Assembly (NCBI RefSeq): GCF_033473495.1
Contig: NC_088935.1
Coordinates: forward strand, 3,658,001-3,722,000
DNA: 64,000 nt
Direction: 5' to 3'
From: Cercospora beticola
Lineage: Eukaryota; Ascomycota; Dothideomycetes; Mycosphaerellales; Mycosphaerellaceae
Below are positions 44,801-53,942 of the stretch, in pieces; within the stretch, counting starts at the first letter, position 1; each line of letters begins with the position of its first letter. The notes below the pieces were generated by a model. That model was given only the letters and a program-made list of their open reading frames with translations. It had not been told where the DNA came from and ran no database searches. A program made the translations under genes and the position numbers.

Positions 44801-45546
44801 GCATCTATCTCAATCTTCGTCGCTGTTGCGGCACCTTCGCGCGTATTCCGTCGCTTGGGCGCTCTGGATGTTCGATCTGCCCCGTCTATGGCTGATGCCA
44901 GACCCGCCACATCGGCATTCTCGTCTGATACGTTCCGCTTTCTTGCCACTGGTCTGGCGGCTGGCTTAGCTGGCGCAGCTGCTTTGTTGACTGTGGTTTT
45001 GGTAGTTGCCACTTTAGGTTTCAGGACCTGAGTGATCTTCTTGGGCGATAGTGGTGCCGCCTTCTCCTTTGCCGCTGTCGCTCGCGTAGGCCTCGTGGCC
45101 CGCGACTGAGTCGGTTTCAGCTGAGGCGCGTCGCGCGGCTCTACGATGTCTGTAGTCTGCTTTGCTGCCTGTGTGGTCTTGCTCGTTCGGGAGGCTGTGG
45201 GTTGTGTGACCTTCTTCGCTGTTGTTTTCGTCGTGGCTCCTGGTCTTGTCGCCTTCTTTGTGGCAGCCTTCTCTGCTGGTACATCATTTTCCACCGTAGC
45301 TAGGCGGCCCTTCCGTATGCCTTTGACTGGCGGTGGAGCGGGCGCAGCCAATTCATCCAATTCGTCATCTTCGCGCAGTTCTGCTGACGATATGCGACCC
45401 GTCTCAGGCACTGTTTTCCTGGTTCGCGTCGTCTGTGTGGTTGCGGGTTTTGCTGCTGCTGTCGCCGGCTTGCGGGCCGGTTTCTTTTTGAGAGTCGCCA
45501 CCGTATCTCCAGCACTCGTTCGAGCGCCGCCTCTCGTTGATACCAT
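41812..45546 (-). CDS. Large BRCT-domain protein with internal acidic SPxK repeats
   Basis: Intronless, 1,244 residues from the ATG at 45546 (MVSTRGGARTSAG). The N-terminal ~250 residues are basic and Lys/Ala/Thr-rich, likely a nucleic-acid- or chromatin-binding tail. A long disordered middle contains four to five tandem ~40-residue repeats (about residues 635-805), each with a TPFK or SPIK motif followed by a (V/A)T(A/I)E acidic stretch and GD-TL. A single BRCT domain lies about residues 1025-1115 (GVVALVDVYTHDGACVSQSF ... NSRWVNDC). A basic C-terminus follows. Single-BRCT fungal proteins of this layout are often annotated microcephalin-like and linked to DNA damage or chromosome structure; function here is inferred only. 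Confidence 0.82.
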   Translation of the reverse strand: MVSTRGGARTSAGDTVATLKKKPARKPATAAAKPATTQTTRTRKTVPETGRISSAELREDDELDELAAPAPPPVKGIRKGRLATVENDVPAEKAATKKATRPGATTKTTAKKVTQPTASRTSKTTQAAKQTTDIVEPRDAPQLKPTQSRATRPTRATAAKEKAAPLSPKKITQVLKPKVATTKTTVNKAAAPAKPAARPVARKRNVSDENADVAGLASAIDGADRTSRAPKRRNTREGAATATKIEIDAAPTKSATSADPAQRVLKPRDDVLQDDGNSELREDQEGQQVSDDELCAPKTPMRRCDRQEHSHLCTAQAEPLANTSVALETPVRRFQVLGTQRGTPQTQRPYFKQNVQTLEIRPMTVARARDTAMVFPKLQPLPHLSIPNHSDALQNHLEPRISDQSLHSASDHKPEQETNSPSPLVDAEMRDGTLHESHSQHEHGDLSEPQSAALSQTPDHGRMDEAMGGERSTLPHDTSFGLEPSMATIAFGTPSIVASRSSSLGEDAIEQPETIDWNNLREDNTSLFELENDMTLFQGLPQAEPTERLIIPAALRDNSHITCEEEQTTAQLAEVGNDSTTDLSESTPSVAKQCDSPEQTVNISDFLETTSLVAHREEVLEPSQGAVIAQRPEIEELVEDDTMVDGDVTLMCDETDLNRAVATTPFKIATAEEVEEEDGEIQGDDTLIIEELEYSSSAARSPIKLVTAEDSIEEEEDAGMEGDNTLILDEAVFSPKTARSPIKLVTAEDSLEEDRDTVEGDITLSLEESSCPRTTTHSPIKLATIEDFPEEQEGVEGDLTLALSSPLPQQLETPALTLEGGGFEDKFRNLDKSGTPRCAETTPMSAEAAESSSGFAIEIDHDLLGKSSKNRMSPHARLSTPSGTGSVFHGTPLVPSHNHSPQRSPFQEQATPAYVPMQTASSLKRKSLHDTTDTSHSMATTPKRTRSSWSPEVSRSPQTVKSAVLASRSLTPARRSPNKQPATAQKPNSLRKIALKATSTPMRTISKASTSTPSEVAMTPHPSAPLRGVVALVDVYTHDGACVSQSFAMLLRRLGAKTTKTFNDNVTHVVFKEGNPKLIEALTSYNAQIANEGTGKEIYCVNSRWVNDCDAQGHRVAETDEEYVVEVDEYPRSTKRRRKSMEPSTLLKTNGGNIIRDRRTSNGRLSIGRASMKGIFDHSDETSLIGTPDKENSEDGSEPATPAYLKAPSSLVQQTMPAKRVRKLNLSAKADTQRRLTFANGLEL
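43130..43640 (-). repeat. Tandem coding repeats with SPxK motifs
   Basis: Four clear units, with a fifth weaker one, of roughly 110-125 bp inside the BRCT gene. Key residues are S/T-P-[IF]-K followed by a Thr-rich acidic stretch and G-D-x-T-L. The S/T-P-x-K pattern is the consensus for cyclin-dependent kinases. Confidence 0.8.
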
Positions 45547-45992
45547 GGTATGCGATGATCGTGGTTGTACAAGTGGTTCGGTATGCACCGACTCGGAGTG
45601 ACGCGCTTGCCCTGTTTAACAGCAGCGTGGTCCGGCGTTGCCATGACGACGCTGGCCCGGCACGAGACGTGCCTGCCCTTCAGCCGAACTCATGCCGTCT
45701 CGCTGTCATTGTCGTCATAATCGGACCAGCGATCGACCACATGCATGCACCTGAGTGCTCGCTTGCCGCTCCCTAGCGCTGGGGTTGTGAGTGAGACGAT
45801 GGAGTTACTTTTGCGATGCCGGCGCATGGATTGCGGCTGGCAGGTACCGGCCTGCGGAAGCAATATGCTTCTCTAGACACGAAGCAGCACTTAATAATGT
45901 GTCATTGACTCCCTCTGTTCCATATCGCCATCAGTATCGCCGGGCAGCAGGCCAAAGCATCAAACCAGCAGTCAGCCGCGCGTGTGAACAAT
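45547..45992. promoter_or_regulatory. Divergent promoter region
   Basis: 446 bp between the starts of the BRCT gene (minus) and the FMN oxidase gene (plus). No strong TATA or repeat seen. Confidence 0.4.
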
Positions 45993-47410
45993 ATGGCCAC
46001 TTCTGATGACCACGATTTCGATTGCTTGACCATCAAGGAGCTGGAGCAGCATGCTCAGCAGCGTATGGACAAGCAAACACGCGATTACTACAACGAAGGC
46101 GCCGACTCAGGCTCAACACTCCGCGAGAACACCACGGCTTATGACAAGTACCGAATCCGGCCTCGTGTGCTCCGAGATGTCTCCAACGTTGATACGTCGG
46201 TCGACATCTTTGGCTTCAAGAACAGCATCCCGCTTGGCGTAGCCCCAACTGCTATGCAATGTCTGGCTCATTCCGACGGTGAGCTAGGTACGGCCGGGGC
46301 GTGCAAGGAGTACAATGTGATCATGGGCTTGTCCTCTTTTGCCACCAAGTAAGTGACCAAAATCCATACTTCGCTGCCTCGTGTCTATTTCGGGCCGAGT
46401 TTGCTGTGGCCATCTCTACGTGGCTCGCAGACATACCCGGCCGCCATTCGCCTGAGAGATACCCTTGCTGATCCGCTGCTTGTTTGTTTCAGATCGCTCG
46501 AGGAGGTGGCAGAAGCAAGCGGAGATATTCCCAACGTTCTTCAGCTGTACTTGTTCGAGGAGAAGGAGCACAGCGCGAAGCTCATTCAACGAGCCAAAAA
46601 GGCTGGCTACAAGGCTGTCTTCCTCACCGTCGACACTCCCTTCCTCGGCCGACGAAATCTCGAAATCCGAAACAAATTCAAGCTTCCTCCGCACTTCAAA
46701 ATTGCCAACTTCGCCGACGATGACCCAATGCAGCCGGCAAACCAGGAGAAAGCACAGGAGCAGCGACCGCAGCCCCAAAGGCGGAAGTCTGAGGCAGGCT
46801 ATCACGATGGCGAGAAGCGTGTGTGGCCCACTGGGCCCGTAACTTTCCACACGCATGCTCCAAATCCTACTCTGTCGTGGGAGCAGGATATTGACTGGCT
46901 CAAGAAGGAGTGTGGAAGCGAAATGCAAGTATGGGTGAAAGGCATTGCTACTTCAGAGGACGCTATTCTCGCACTGCATCATCAGGTTGATGGCATCGTA
47001 GTGAGCAATCATGGTGGCCGTCAGCTCAATGGCGCGCTCGCTACACTTGACGCTTTGCCAGAGATTGTCGAAGCAGTTGGGGGCAAAATTCCAATCCACG
47101 TCGACGGCGGTGTCAGGCACGGTACAGACGTGTTCAAAGCTCTTGCACTTGGAGCAGACTTTGTCTGGATCGGACGGCCAGTCTTGTGGGGCTTGGCATA
47201 CAAAGGTCAGGCTGGAGTCGAGCTTTGCTTGAAACTGTTGAGTGATGAGATCAAGTTGTGCATGGCACTGGCTGGCACCACCAGGGTGCAGGATATCACC
47301 AAAGAATATCTCGTGAAGGTAAGCAAGAGTGACAGTGTCGAGTGCTGGCAGAAGGTTACTGACCCAATGTCGTTTAGATGGACCGCAGCGGATTCATCTC
47401 ACGCTTGTAG
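45993..47410 (+). CDS. FMN-dependent alpha-hydroxyacid oxidase/dehydrogenase
   Basis: Exons 45993..46348, 46493..47318 and 47378..47410, 404 residues. The start is MATSDDHDFDCLTIKEL. Family blocks are YYNEGADSG, RIRPRVLRDVSNVDTS, APTAMQCLAHSDGE, FLTVDTPFLGRR, VWVKGIATSEDA, the catalytic His in VVSNHGGRQLN, and the FMN-phosphate sites HVDGGVRHGTDVFK and FVWIGRPVLWG. The class oxidises glycolate, lactate or related 2-hydroxy acids. The last exon (11 codons with stop) encodes MDRSGFISRL, ending in Ser-Arg-Leu, a PTS1-type peroxisomal signal, so peroxisomal location is likely. It lacks the cytochrome b5 domain of flavocytochrome b2. The exact substrate is unknown. Confidence 0.92.
47319..47377 (+). 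other. Last intron of the FMN oxidase gene (stop-free if read through)
   Basis: GTAAGC donor, TTACTGAC branch, TTTAG acceptor. Splicing yields a C-terminus ending in SRL. If retained, the frame continues through to a stop at 47454-47456, giving a different tail without the signal. Confidence 0.75.
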
Positions 47411-48310
47411 TACTAGACAGTACGACCGAGCGACGGTAGTGGCAGAGACGAATTAGAGCAATCGACGATTCCGTGTAACAATAGCATTGACGAATAATTC
47501 GACAAGTCATATCTTGGTGGGGTGATATTGCATGTGTCCGAATTCTGCATGAGGCCAACTGTTTTTCGTACATTATAAGGGATTTCAGGTCTCTGTCTGA
47601 CAGGCGCCGATGAACTTCCCAGGCTTATCGCAGGAGCTAGAAAAGTGAAAGCCGTACCCGCCATGGTCTTTTGATACTAGTCTCTCACCCCGAGCCTTCG
47701 ATCAGCACTCTAAAAGGCCACCTTCTCCTAGCGCCCGCCCGCTGTGTTGGTCTCAGAGCCCTCAGCGCATCGCACTGGGGTCGCGAGATCCGCGAATGCA
47801 TTCCGAAGCTCTGCGACTGTAGCGCGCAGCTTACCAGAGGCTTGTCCGAATACAGCAGCACCAGCTGCTCACAATTGCGGCATGCCCCATCTGGTCAAAT
47901 TGCTTATGATTGTGAGAAACTTGTTTGGACACTTCTTTGGCTTCAGATGGCGCAGCAAGTTGAAGTGCTTGCCCGGCGCGTGGAGAGCGCAATCACGATT
48001 CTGGCCAATCTGCCATGCTCTGTTGGAAGTTCCTATGCCTCGCGGACTTGTTGCATCATCTAAACCCGTGCGTGAAACAGATTGTTCAAGCAGTACCAAG
48101 CGATCTGGAGACGACCATACAGCGCATGATGCGCAACGTTCGCAATGTTCTAGGTAGCCGGGCTTCATTTAGAGCTGTGATCATGGTCCAAATCACAGGC
48201 AGGTGACCACATGCTTTCAAACATTTGCAATGGAGTAGCAAGCAGTATAAGGAGAGCGCCCCGCAAGGGAGGCTTGGACTTCTCAAGTCAGGACATGTAG
48301 GAGCTTCGAG
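47411..48310. other. Convergent 3' intergenic region
   Basis: 900 bp between two stop codons. Open frames at 47671-48157 have no conserved pattern or good splice context, so nothing is called. Confidence 0.45.
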
Positions 48311-48922
48311 TCAACCACAAGGCGCATCGGTGAAATGACTCTCGACATGGCGGCTTACAGCGACCTCGTCGCCTTCGAAGACCCCGCAGACCGGGCACGT
48401 GGCGTTCACGCTGCTGAGTGATGGCTCTGTTCGCTGCCCAGTGGCACTTTGCGGCTCGTCAAAATTTGGTAGGAAGTCTGCGAGGGTCCTGGGCGGTGGT
48501 CCAGCAGCAGAATCGATGTAGCCGTCGTCGTACCGTACGTCAGCCACATGCTTGAAGCCACCGCTCGTAGTGGACGTCGTCGTTATTGTTGTCGTTGTCG
48601 GTGGCACTGATGCCGACATGCGCTGCACACGGCCCACCCTGCCATCGGTCAGACGTACCTTGACGCCCCGTGGGTGATCGCCGCGAGTCAACACGTCTTG
48701 AACGATGCCTTGAACCTCTCGGCCAGTGGGCTGATCTGCTTTCAGCACTATTGATACGGCAGCACCGGGCACGACCTGTTGAATCGAAGGCACAGGGTGG
48801 TATTCAGGGCCGCGGTGCACATCTCGCCCACCTCGTCCACCTCGCCTGCCTCCGCCACCGCGATCACCGCGTCGAGCGTTGTCGTGTGCAGCGCGAGGCT
48901 GGCGGTTGCGCGGGCGTTGCAT
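48311..48922 (-). CDS. YwbE/DUF2196-domain protein with RG-rich start and C2H2-like end
   Basis: Intronless, 203 residues. The N-terminus is Arg/Gly-rich (NARRGDRGGGGRRGGRGG). The YwbE (DUF2196) block covers about residues 50-105: PGAAVSIVLKADQPTGREVQ, then RGVKVRLTDGRVGRVQRM. A Thr-rich linker follows, then DFLPNFDEP, then a zinc-finger-like CPVCGVFEGDEVAVSRHVESH (C-x2-C ... H-x3-H). In bacteria YwbE is a short uncharacterised protein; fungal versions add these flanks. RG repeats and the finger suggest nucleic-acid binding; no function is established. It shares a 436-bp divergent region with the G3BP-like gene. Confidence 0.82.
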   Translation of the reverse strand: MQRPRNRQPRAAHDNARRGDRGGGGRRGGRGGRDVHRGPEYHPVPSIQQVVPGAAVSIVLKADQPTGREVQGIVQDVLTRGDHPRGVKVRLTDGRVGRVQRMSASVPPTTTTITTTSTTSGGFKHVADVRYDDGYIDSAAGPPPRTLADFLPNFDEPQSATGQRTEPSLSSVNATCPVCGVFEGDEVAVSRHVESHFTDAPCG

Positions 48923-49358
48923 GCTGGTGGTGCGCTTGACCTGGACAGTGGATGCGCAAGGTGAAGAAGGTCGTTCGAAAGCTGGAAAGGCTCGCGTGGC
49001 GTTGCCGGAGGTGGTTCGGTTCCCTTGGCATTTTGCACGCTCACTTTGTCATCCACGCGAACTTCCAGTCCGTTCAGCACATCTCTTCCATCACTGTCCC
49101 TCTACCCCGTGCTCCGCCATCGACAACGACAGTTCCGCCTGCACTCTCCGCCCTCCACTCCTCTCACCGCCCCGCGCTCGCACTGCAACTCCAGCGCCAC
49201 GTCCCCACGAGCTCGCAGCACTTTCTGCCCCAGTAGTGCAGCACAAACCTCCGCGAGCAGACAAGCTCGGTTGGCCGAGTTTCACGAACACACCCCATCC
49301 TCGCAACCCGCAGGACACCTCTGCCTCGTTCGCGCGCACCCCGCTCACTTCTGCCATC
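48923..49358. promoter_or_regulatory. Divergent promoter and pyrimidine-rich leader
   Basis: 436 bp between the starts of the YwbE and G3BP-like genes. The 49080-49350 part is C/T-rich on the plus strand (CTCCGCC, CTCTCACC), as in leaders of strongly expressed fungal genes. It has no stop in the plus G3BP frame, but the extension is unstructured. Confidence 0.4.
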
Positions 49359-51155
49359 ATGGCCGCCGAAGTTTCCGGACTGCCCAATGGCAGCTACGGC
49401 GTGCACCAGCCCTACGCCGCTGGGGACCAAAGCAGCTACGGCTACTCTGCCTCCAACCAAAATTCACAGCCACCTGCTGCTCAGCAAGCTCCGCCGCCAT
49501 CCACCACGCCGTCCAACTCCGCACCGCAATCCGCGCCGCAATCTGATATCCCCAAGGATGAGGTCGGCTGGTATTTCGTCGAGCAGTACTACACCACGCT
49601 GTCCCGATCGCCGGAGAAGCTCTACCTGTTCTATAACAAGCGCTCGCAATTCGTTTCGGGGCAGGAGACCGACAAGGTCGCCGTGTGTGTGGGACAGCGC
49701 GCAATCAACGACAAGATCCGCGAGCTGGATTTCAATGACTGCAAGGTCCGAGTGACCAACGTCGATTCGCAAGCTTCGGACAGCAACATCGTCATTCAAG
49801 TCATTGGCGAGCTGAGCAACCGCGGCCAGCCTCACAGAAAATTCACGCAGACATTCGTCCTCGCCACGCAGACCAACGGCTATTTCGTGCTGAACGACAT
49901 CTTCCGATACCTAGTCGAGGAGGAAGACGAGGCCGAGAATGAACCACAGCAACAGCAACAAGAGGAGACACAGCAGGTGCCCGACGCAGAAAGTGGCGTG
50001 CAGGAACCTGCACCTACCGAGGCGCACCCCACCACTCTCACGAGCTCCTCTGACCCTGCCGCCGTGGAGCACGATGCCGAAGAGGTTGATAAGAAAATTG
50101 ATGAGAAGCTTGCGAATGGAACGAAATCAGAAGCCAACGAGAAGACTGCTGCTCCTGAGGAGGCGAAGCCGGCAGCGGTGGAGCCCGAGACGAGTGAAGA
50201 AGCGCCGGCCGCGCAGACCGAACAAGAGCCTGAGCCAGCCAAGGAGCCAGAGAAGGAGGTTACTGCTGAAGCGACTGCAGAGTCAGAGACCGCGAAAGAA
50301 CCGGAGCCAACACGTGCACCTTCGCCGCCGAAGCAGGAAGCACAGAAGCCTGCGCCCGCACCAGCACCAAAGCCGGCCGCGCCGGCAGTGCCAAAGACTT
50401 GGGCCAGCCTCGCAGCATCTGCTGCCAAGACTGTAGCTCCAGCAATTCCACAGCCAGTGGCACAGGCCGCGAAGGCCGTCGCTCAGAAGACAGCCACCAC
50501 AGTCACTCCAACCGCACCAGCCGCTGCTACCAACCCAGCGACCCCGATCACTCCGTCTGCCCCATCTTCACAAGATGCAAAGGCCAACGACTCTCAGGAC
50601 GAGTGGACTGCAGTGGGAAGTGCCCACAACCGCAATGCTTCGAAGCAGACCAACTCCGCTCCGCAGCAGCAGCAGGAGCCCCAATTCCGTGGCTACATCA
50701 AGAACGTTTCCGACAACGTGGACGGCAACAAGCTGAGGGCAGAACTTGAGAAGTTTGGCGATCTCCTCTATTTCGACATTGCGCGTCAAAAGGTAAGCCT
50801 CCAGAAGAGGTGCGCCAAGGTTGACCGTCTGCTAACTATCTCACAGAATTGTGCTTTTGTTGACTTCAAGACCGCCGAGGCTTACAACAAGGCCAAGGCC
50901 ACCCAATTCGAGGTTGATGGCAACGATGTTCCCCTTTTCGTTGAAGAGCGCAAGTTCCGTCCCGGCTCAACACCATATATCCCACGCGGCCAGTACCAGG
51001 GCGGACGTGGTGGACCTCGTGGTGGTGGCAATCAAGGTGCTCCACGGGGCAATTTCCAGGGTGGCCGCGGCGGTCCCGGCCAAGGCGCACCGAGAGGCCG
51101 TGGAGGATATGCGTCTGCCGGCCCGCGCGGCGGACGTGGCGGTGCTCAGTCTTAA
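49359..51155 (+). CDS. G3BP/Bre5-like NTF2-RRM-RGG RNA-binding protein
   Basis: Exons 49359..50792 and 50847..51155, 580 residues. An NTF2-like domain spans about residues 66-188 (VGWYFVEQYYTTL, KLYLFYNKRSQF, YFVLNDIFRYL). A long acidic Glu/Pro/Ala-rich linker follows, then an RRM (about 441-515: FRGYIKNVSDNVDGNKLRAE and NCAFVDFKTAEAYNKAKA). The C-terminus is an RGG tail (GGRGGPRGGGNQGAPRGNFQ). This is the architecture of G3BP in animals, Bre5 in budding yeast (cofactor of the Ubp3 deubiquitinase) and Nxt3 in fission yeast; G3BP nucleates stress granules. The 54-nt intron is stop-free and lies just before the RNP1-like strand. Confidence 0.92.
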   Translation: MAAEVSGLPNGSYGVHQPYAAGDQSSYGYSASNQNSQPPAAQQAPPPSTTPSNSAPQSAPQSDIPKDEVGWYFVEQYYTTLSRSPEKLYLFYNKRSQFVSGQETDKVAVCVGQRAINDKIRELDFNDCKVRVTNVDSQASDSNIVIQVIGELSNRGQPHRKFTQTFVLATQTNGYFVLNDIFRYLVEEEDEAENEPQQQQQEETQQVPDAESGVQEPAPTEAHPTTLTSSSDPAAVEHDAEEVDKKIDEKLANGTKSEANEKTAAPEEAKPAAVEPETSEEAPAAQTEQEPEPAKEPEKEVTAEATAESETAKEPEPTRAPSPPKQEAQKPAPAPAPKPAAPAVPKTWASLAASAAKTVAPAIPQPVAQAAKAVAQKTATTVTPTAPAAATNPATPITPSAPSSQDAKANDSQDEWTAVGSAHNRNASKQTNSAPQQQQEPQFRGYIKNVSDNVDGNKLRAELEKFGDLLYFDIARQKVSLQKRCAKVDRLLTISQNCAFVDFKTAEAYNKAKATQFEVDGNDVPLFVEERKFRPGSTPYIPRGQYQGGRGGPRGGGNQGAPRGNFQGGRGGPGQGAPRGRGGYASAGPRGGRGGAQS

Positions 51156-51635
51156 GCATCATGCCGAGTCAACTTGATGAGGTCTGCAGCGTCGCCCCTG
51201 CTCACTTTTCACGGCGAAGGAACGAATTCGGCAACCTTTCACCTACCATTCGACGCGATGTACCATTACTTTGAACGTATTACGCCTCGATTCCTCGCTG
51301 ATCGAGTTCATTTGGGAGTGGAAAGGACTTCTAATGTGTCATTAGCAGCAGACGAAATGTTATGTTCAAAGAGAGACGGCGGCAAGGGAAAAAAGCGAGC
51401 TTGTTATTATATCAGCTAGGTTTTTTGCGTTGCATAGCGTGGCTTCCTGAGCGTGGCAAGGGGCACGTGCTTGGCCTTAGAGCGGCACCAAGAGCGACGA
51501 AATGCTCTACTCGATAGTTTGCCACTCGACTCTGTGTATGAAGAGTGCAGGGTTTAGACTTTCGAGACCAATTGTACGAACACATTGCCTTCAATTCTTT
51601 CGACGACTATCTCGTAGCATACTTCACAGCTGCCT
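51156..51635. other. Convergent 3' intergenic region
   Basis: 480 bp between the G3BP-like stop and the GH114 stop. An A/T run near 51400 (TTGTTATTATATC) is the only compositional feature. Confidence 0.45.
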
Positions 51636-52733
51636 CTAGCAAGTCATTGCCTCGCCTGTGAGGTCCCTTTGCTTGATCAATGTCGAAAAGCCACGTGCAT
51701 CCGGGTCACTGCAGCTCTGCTTCTTAAACTCGTCCACGGACAGGTCTGGGGCGTCATCCGGATACTCGATGTGAAAGACTGGCTTGTTGGCATCGATGAA
51801 GGGTCTGTATGAGTCGCACTCTTTGTAGTGTACACCTGGAGTAGTCATTAGAAAGCAACACTCAGCAATGCAGTGCCAGGCGTCACTTTTCATGGGACGA
51901 GACGATCACTTTGACTTACATTCTTCGTTAATCTCCCACTGGGAGACGTCAACCACGCGATTGACAAGAGCATCATCGCCATTTTTCAAACCATATGCTA
52001 GACCCGCTTCGTGTGCAGTCTGAGCCAGAAATCGGATGAAGTCGACAGCATCATCTTCCGTCATGTCGAATCCAGAGTCATTTTGGTAGCCATCGATGTT
52101 GTCCGGATCTACGCCATCACAACCTTTGGATTTGGCCTCGTCTATTCTCTTCTTCATAATGTCTCTGACTCCTTGGCTTCTGACATCAACCCATTTCTCG
52201 TCTGGCCACTGCAGCGCATATAGTTAGCATGAGCTGAGAAAATAGGCATCCTGCGATGCACTCGAGATCAGCAGGTTTTCAACGCTTGCACTTACCCCGT
52301 CCATTACTTTCCCCACGGCCTCTTTCGGAAAGTCTCCAGCATCACTTCGATAATCTTCCACACTACCAGCCGAGAAGTAGCATATCACACGTCGTCCTTT
52401 GGCATGAAAAGATTCTACAAGGGATGAGCTCGCGAGAGCCATGTCGAAGTCCCAAACAGAGTACGCGTTGTCCTCGGCAGCAGATACATCGGGCACTTTC
52501 AAGAGTTGAATATTCCATGACTGGCCTGCGGTCGGCTTCCAAAGATCGGAAGATTGTGTGTTCGAAGGTGTCGAACCTGTATTTGTTGGAGTGTCATAGT
52601 TCCAGTCTGGCGATAGCCAATCTTTCAATGGTGACAATGCTCCGAGAATCTGCTGAAGTTCGAGATTGTTCGCAAGGCAGAGAGATGAGAATTGTAGGGC
52701 CAGAAGTCCAGACCGACTGATTGTCTTGACCAT
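51636..52733 (-). CDS. Secreted GH114 glycosidase (endo-alpha-1,4-galactosaminidase-like)
   Basis: Exons complement(51636..51835, 51920..52208, 52296..52733), 308 residues; introns of 84 and 87 nt with CTAAT/CTAAC branch sites. The N-terminus MVKTISRSGLLALQFSSLCL is a likely signal peptide. A short Ser/Thr/Pro linker precedes the GH114 barrel. Key blocks are WNIQLLKVPDVSA, VWDFDMALASS, RVICYFSAGSVEDYRSD, GKVMDGWPDEKWVDVRS, CDGVDPDNIDGYQND, AYGLKNGDDAL and VSQWEINEEC, with conserved Asp residues in FSAGSVEDYRSD and DPDNIDGY. Known members (fungal Ega3) cut alpha-1,4-galactosamine stretches in galactosaminogalactan. No other biosynthesis genes of that polymer are nearby. It could act on self or foreign biofilm polysaccharide. 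Confidence 0.9.
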
Positions 52734-53315
52734 TTTTGGGGAAGATCGACGCAGCGCAAACCAATCTCGAAAACAACAACTTGGTCACGGAATGTGTTTT
52801 GATTGCTGAGCCACTTTCCAATTGTGCAGAATCAGTACAGATCCAATGGTCGCTATATATCGATCATGCGTTCGTGGAGAAGTCAAAGTTATTAATTGTG
52901 CGCTGTGGCGGAGGCGCAGTCTGGCCAACGCCTACGCTGAACCTTCGGCTCAGCCAGGAAGCATCGTTGCGTGCTTCTACTCGAAGGATGCGGCGTAGCT
53001 GGAATCACACACGCTTATCAAGAGGCTCCAAGCCTTCATCGTCGCAAGTCATGAGGCTTGTGCCGGTGCTTGTGCGCGAAGGTCAGGAACGAGACGCGGT
53101 CATCCTTCTTCACTCTCATTCCATCTCTGCACAGTGCCTCGGCAGGATCCGACTGTTTGGAAGTGAACCAAGGTATTCCTTGCGTCCGCCAACTTCGTGC
53201 ATCCTGAACGAGAATGAGACAGTATTGGCGTAAAACAAACAAGAATCTCGTGATGCGGTGTTTTGACAACTGGACGCTACCTTGGTGGCGTTTTTCGAGG
53301 CAGCGCACTCTGCTT
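52734..53315. other. Intergenic region
   Basis: 582 bp between the GH114 start (minus) and the stop of the START-like gene (minus). Apart from the TATA-like element, no feature. Confidence 0.4.
52854..52860 (-). promoter_or_regulatory. Candidate TATA box of the GH114 gene
   Basis: TATATAT on the plus strand, ATATATA on the minus, about 121 bp upstream of the GH114 start codon. A reasonable distance for a fungal core promoter; no other evidence. Confidence 0.35.
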
Positions 53316-53942
53316 TTAGGCTTCAACATATCGCTTCAGATCATCTCCCTGCGCATCGAAGGCTTTCTGGAGGTTTTTCTTCAACAAAAGAGCCAGAACA
53401 GGAGCTAGCAGTCCATAGTAAGATTCGTAACTGACATATCTGATCGTACCATCACCAAGGTCTGTGAGGATGTTGAGGTGTTCCGCAAGCTGACCGGGAC
53501 CGTCATATCTCCAGCCATTGACAGCAATCTTGCCTTTGCCGTCCACATTTCTTATGTCGATGGTGACAATTTCGTCCGAGGTAGAATTGAATGGCCCGAG
53601 CAAACCCTGCGTAATGAACTTCACTTTGGTTTCGAGGGGAGCAGGGCCGGGTGGCAGTGATTTGGGATCAACTGGTTGCACATCGACGACGAATGAGTTC
53701 CATTCCGAGTAGCGACTGAAGTCCAAGAGAGCATCGTAGGTCTCTGCGATCGATGCCTTCAGCACACGCTCGGAGCACACGGTGAAGATGATGCCGTCAC
53801 CGCCGTACGTAGCTGTAGGCAGCTTTTTTCCGTCGTTGCAGCGGGTGTTGACGAGCTCGGCTGGTGGAATCTTATAAAGTTGTGCTTGCGAGATGGTCGC
53901 CATTACGGCGATAGCGACTTTCCAGGAGGCTTTCATCTTCAT
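53316..53942 (-). CDS. Secreted START/SRPBCC-fold protein
   Basis: Intronless, 208 residues from the ATG at 53942 (a second Met is two codons later). The frame is open to 54260, but the upstream part lacks a good start. MKMKASWKVAIAVMATISQA is a likely signal peptide. The rest has the polyketide-cyclase/SRPBCC pattern: FTVCSERVLKASIAETYDAL, LLDFSRYSEWNSFVVDVQPV, KVKFITQGLLGPFNST, and a C-terminal helix (PVLALLLKKNLQKAFDAQGD). These folds bind hydrophobic ligands. A secreted version is unusual but seen in fungi. Function unknown. Confidence 0.78.
   Translation of the reverse strand: MKMKASWKVAIAVMATISQAQLYKIPPAELVNTRCNDGKKLPTATYGGDGIIFTVCSERVLKASIAETYDALLDFSRYSEWNSFVVDVQPVDPKSLPPGPAPLETKVKFITQGLLGPFNSTSDEIVTIDIRNVDGKGKIAVNGWRYDGPGQLAEHLNILTDLGDGTIRYVSYESYYGLLAPVLALLLKKNLQKAFDAQGDDLKRYVEA

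Noticed and set aside
47671..48157. Overlapping 130- and 137-codon frames
   Set aside because: Two frames of similar length over the same DNA, no recognisable pattern, between convergent gene ends.
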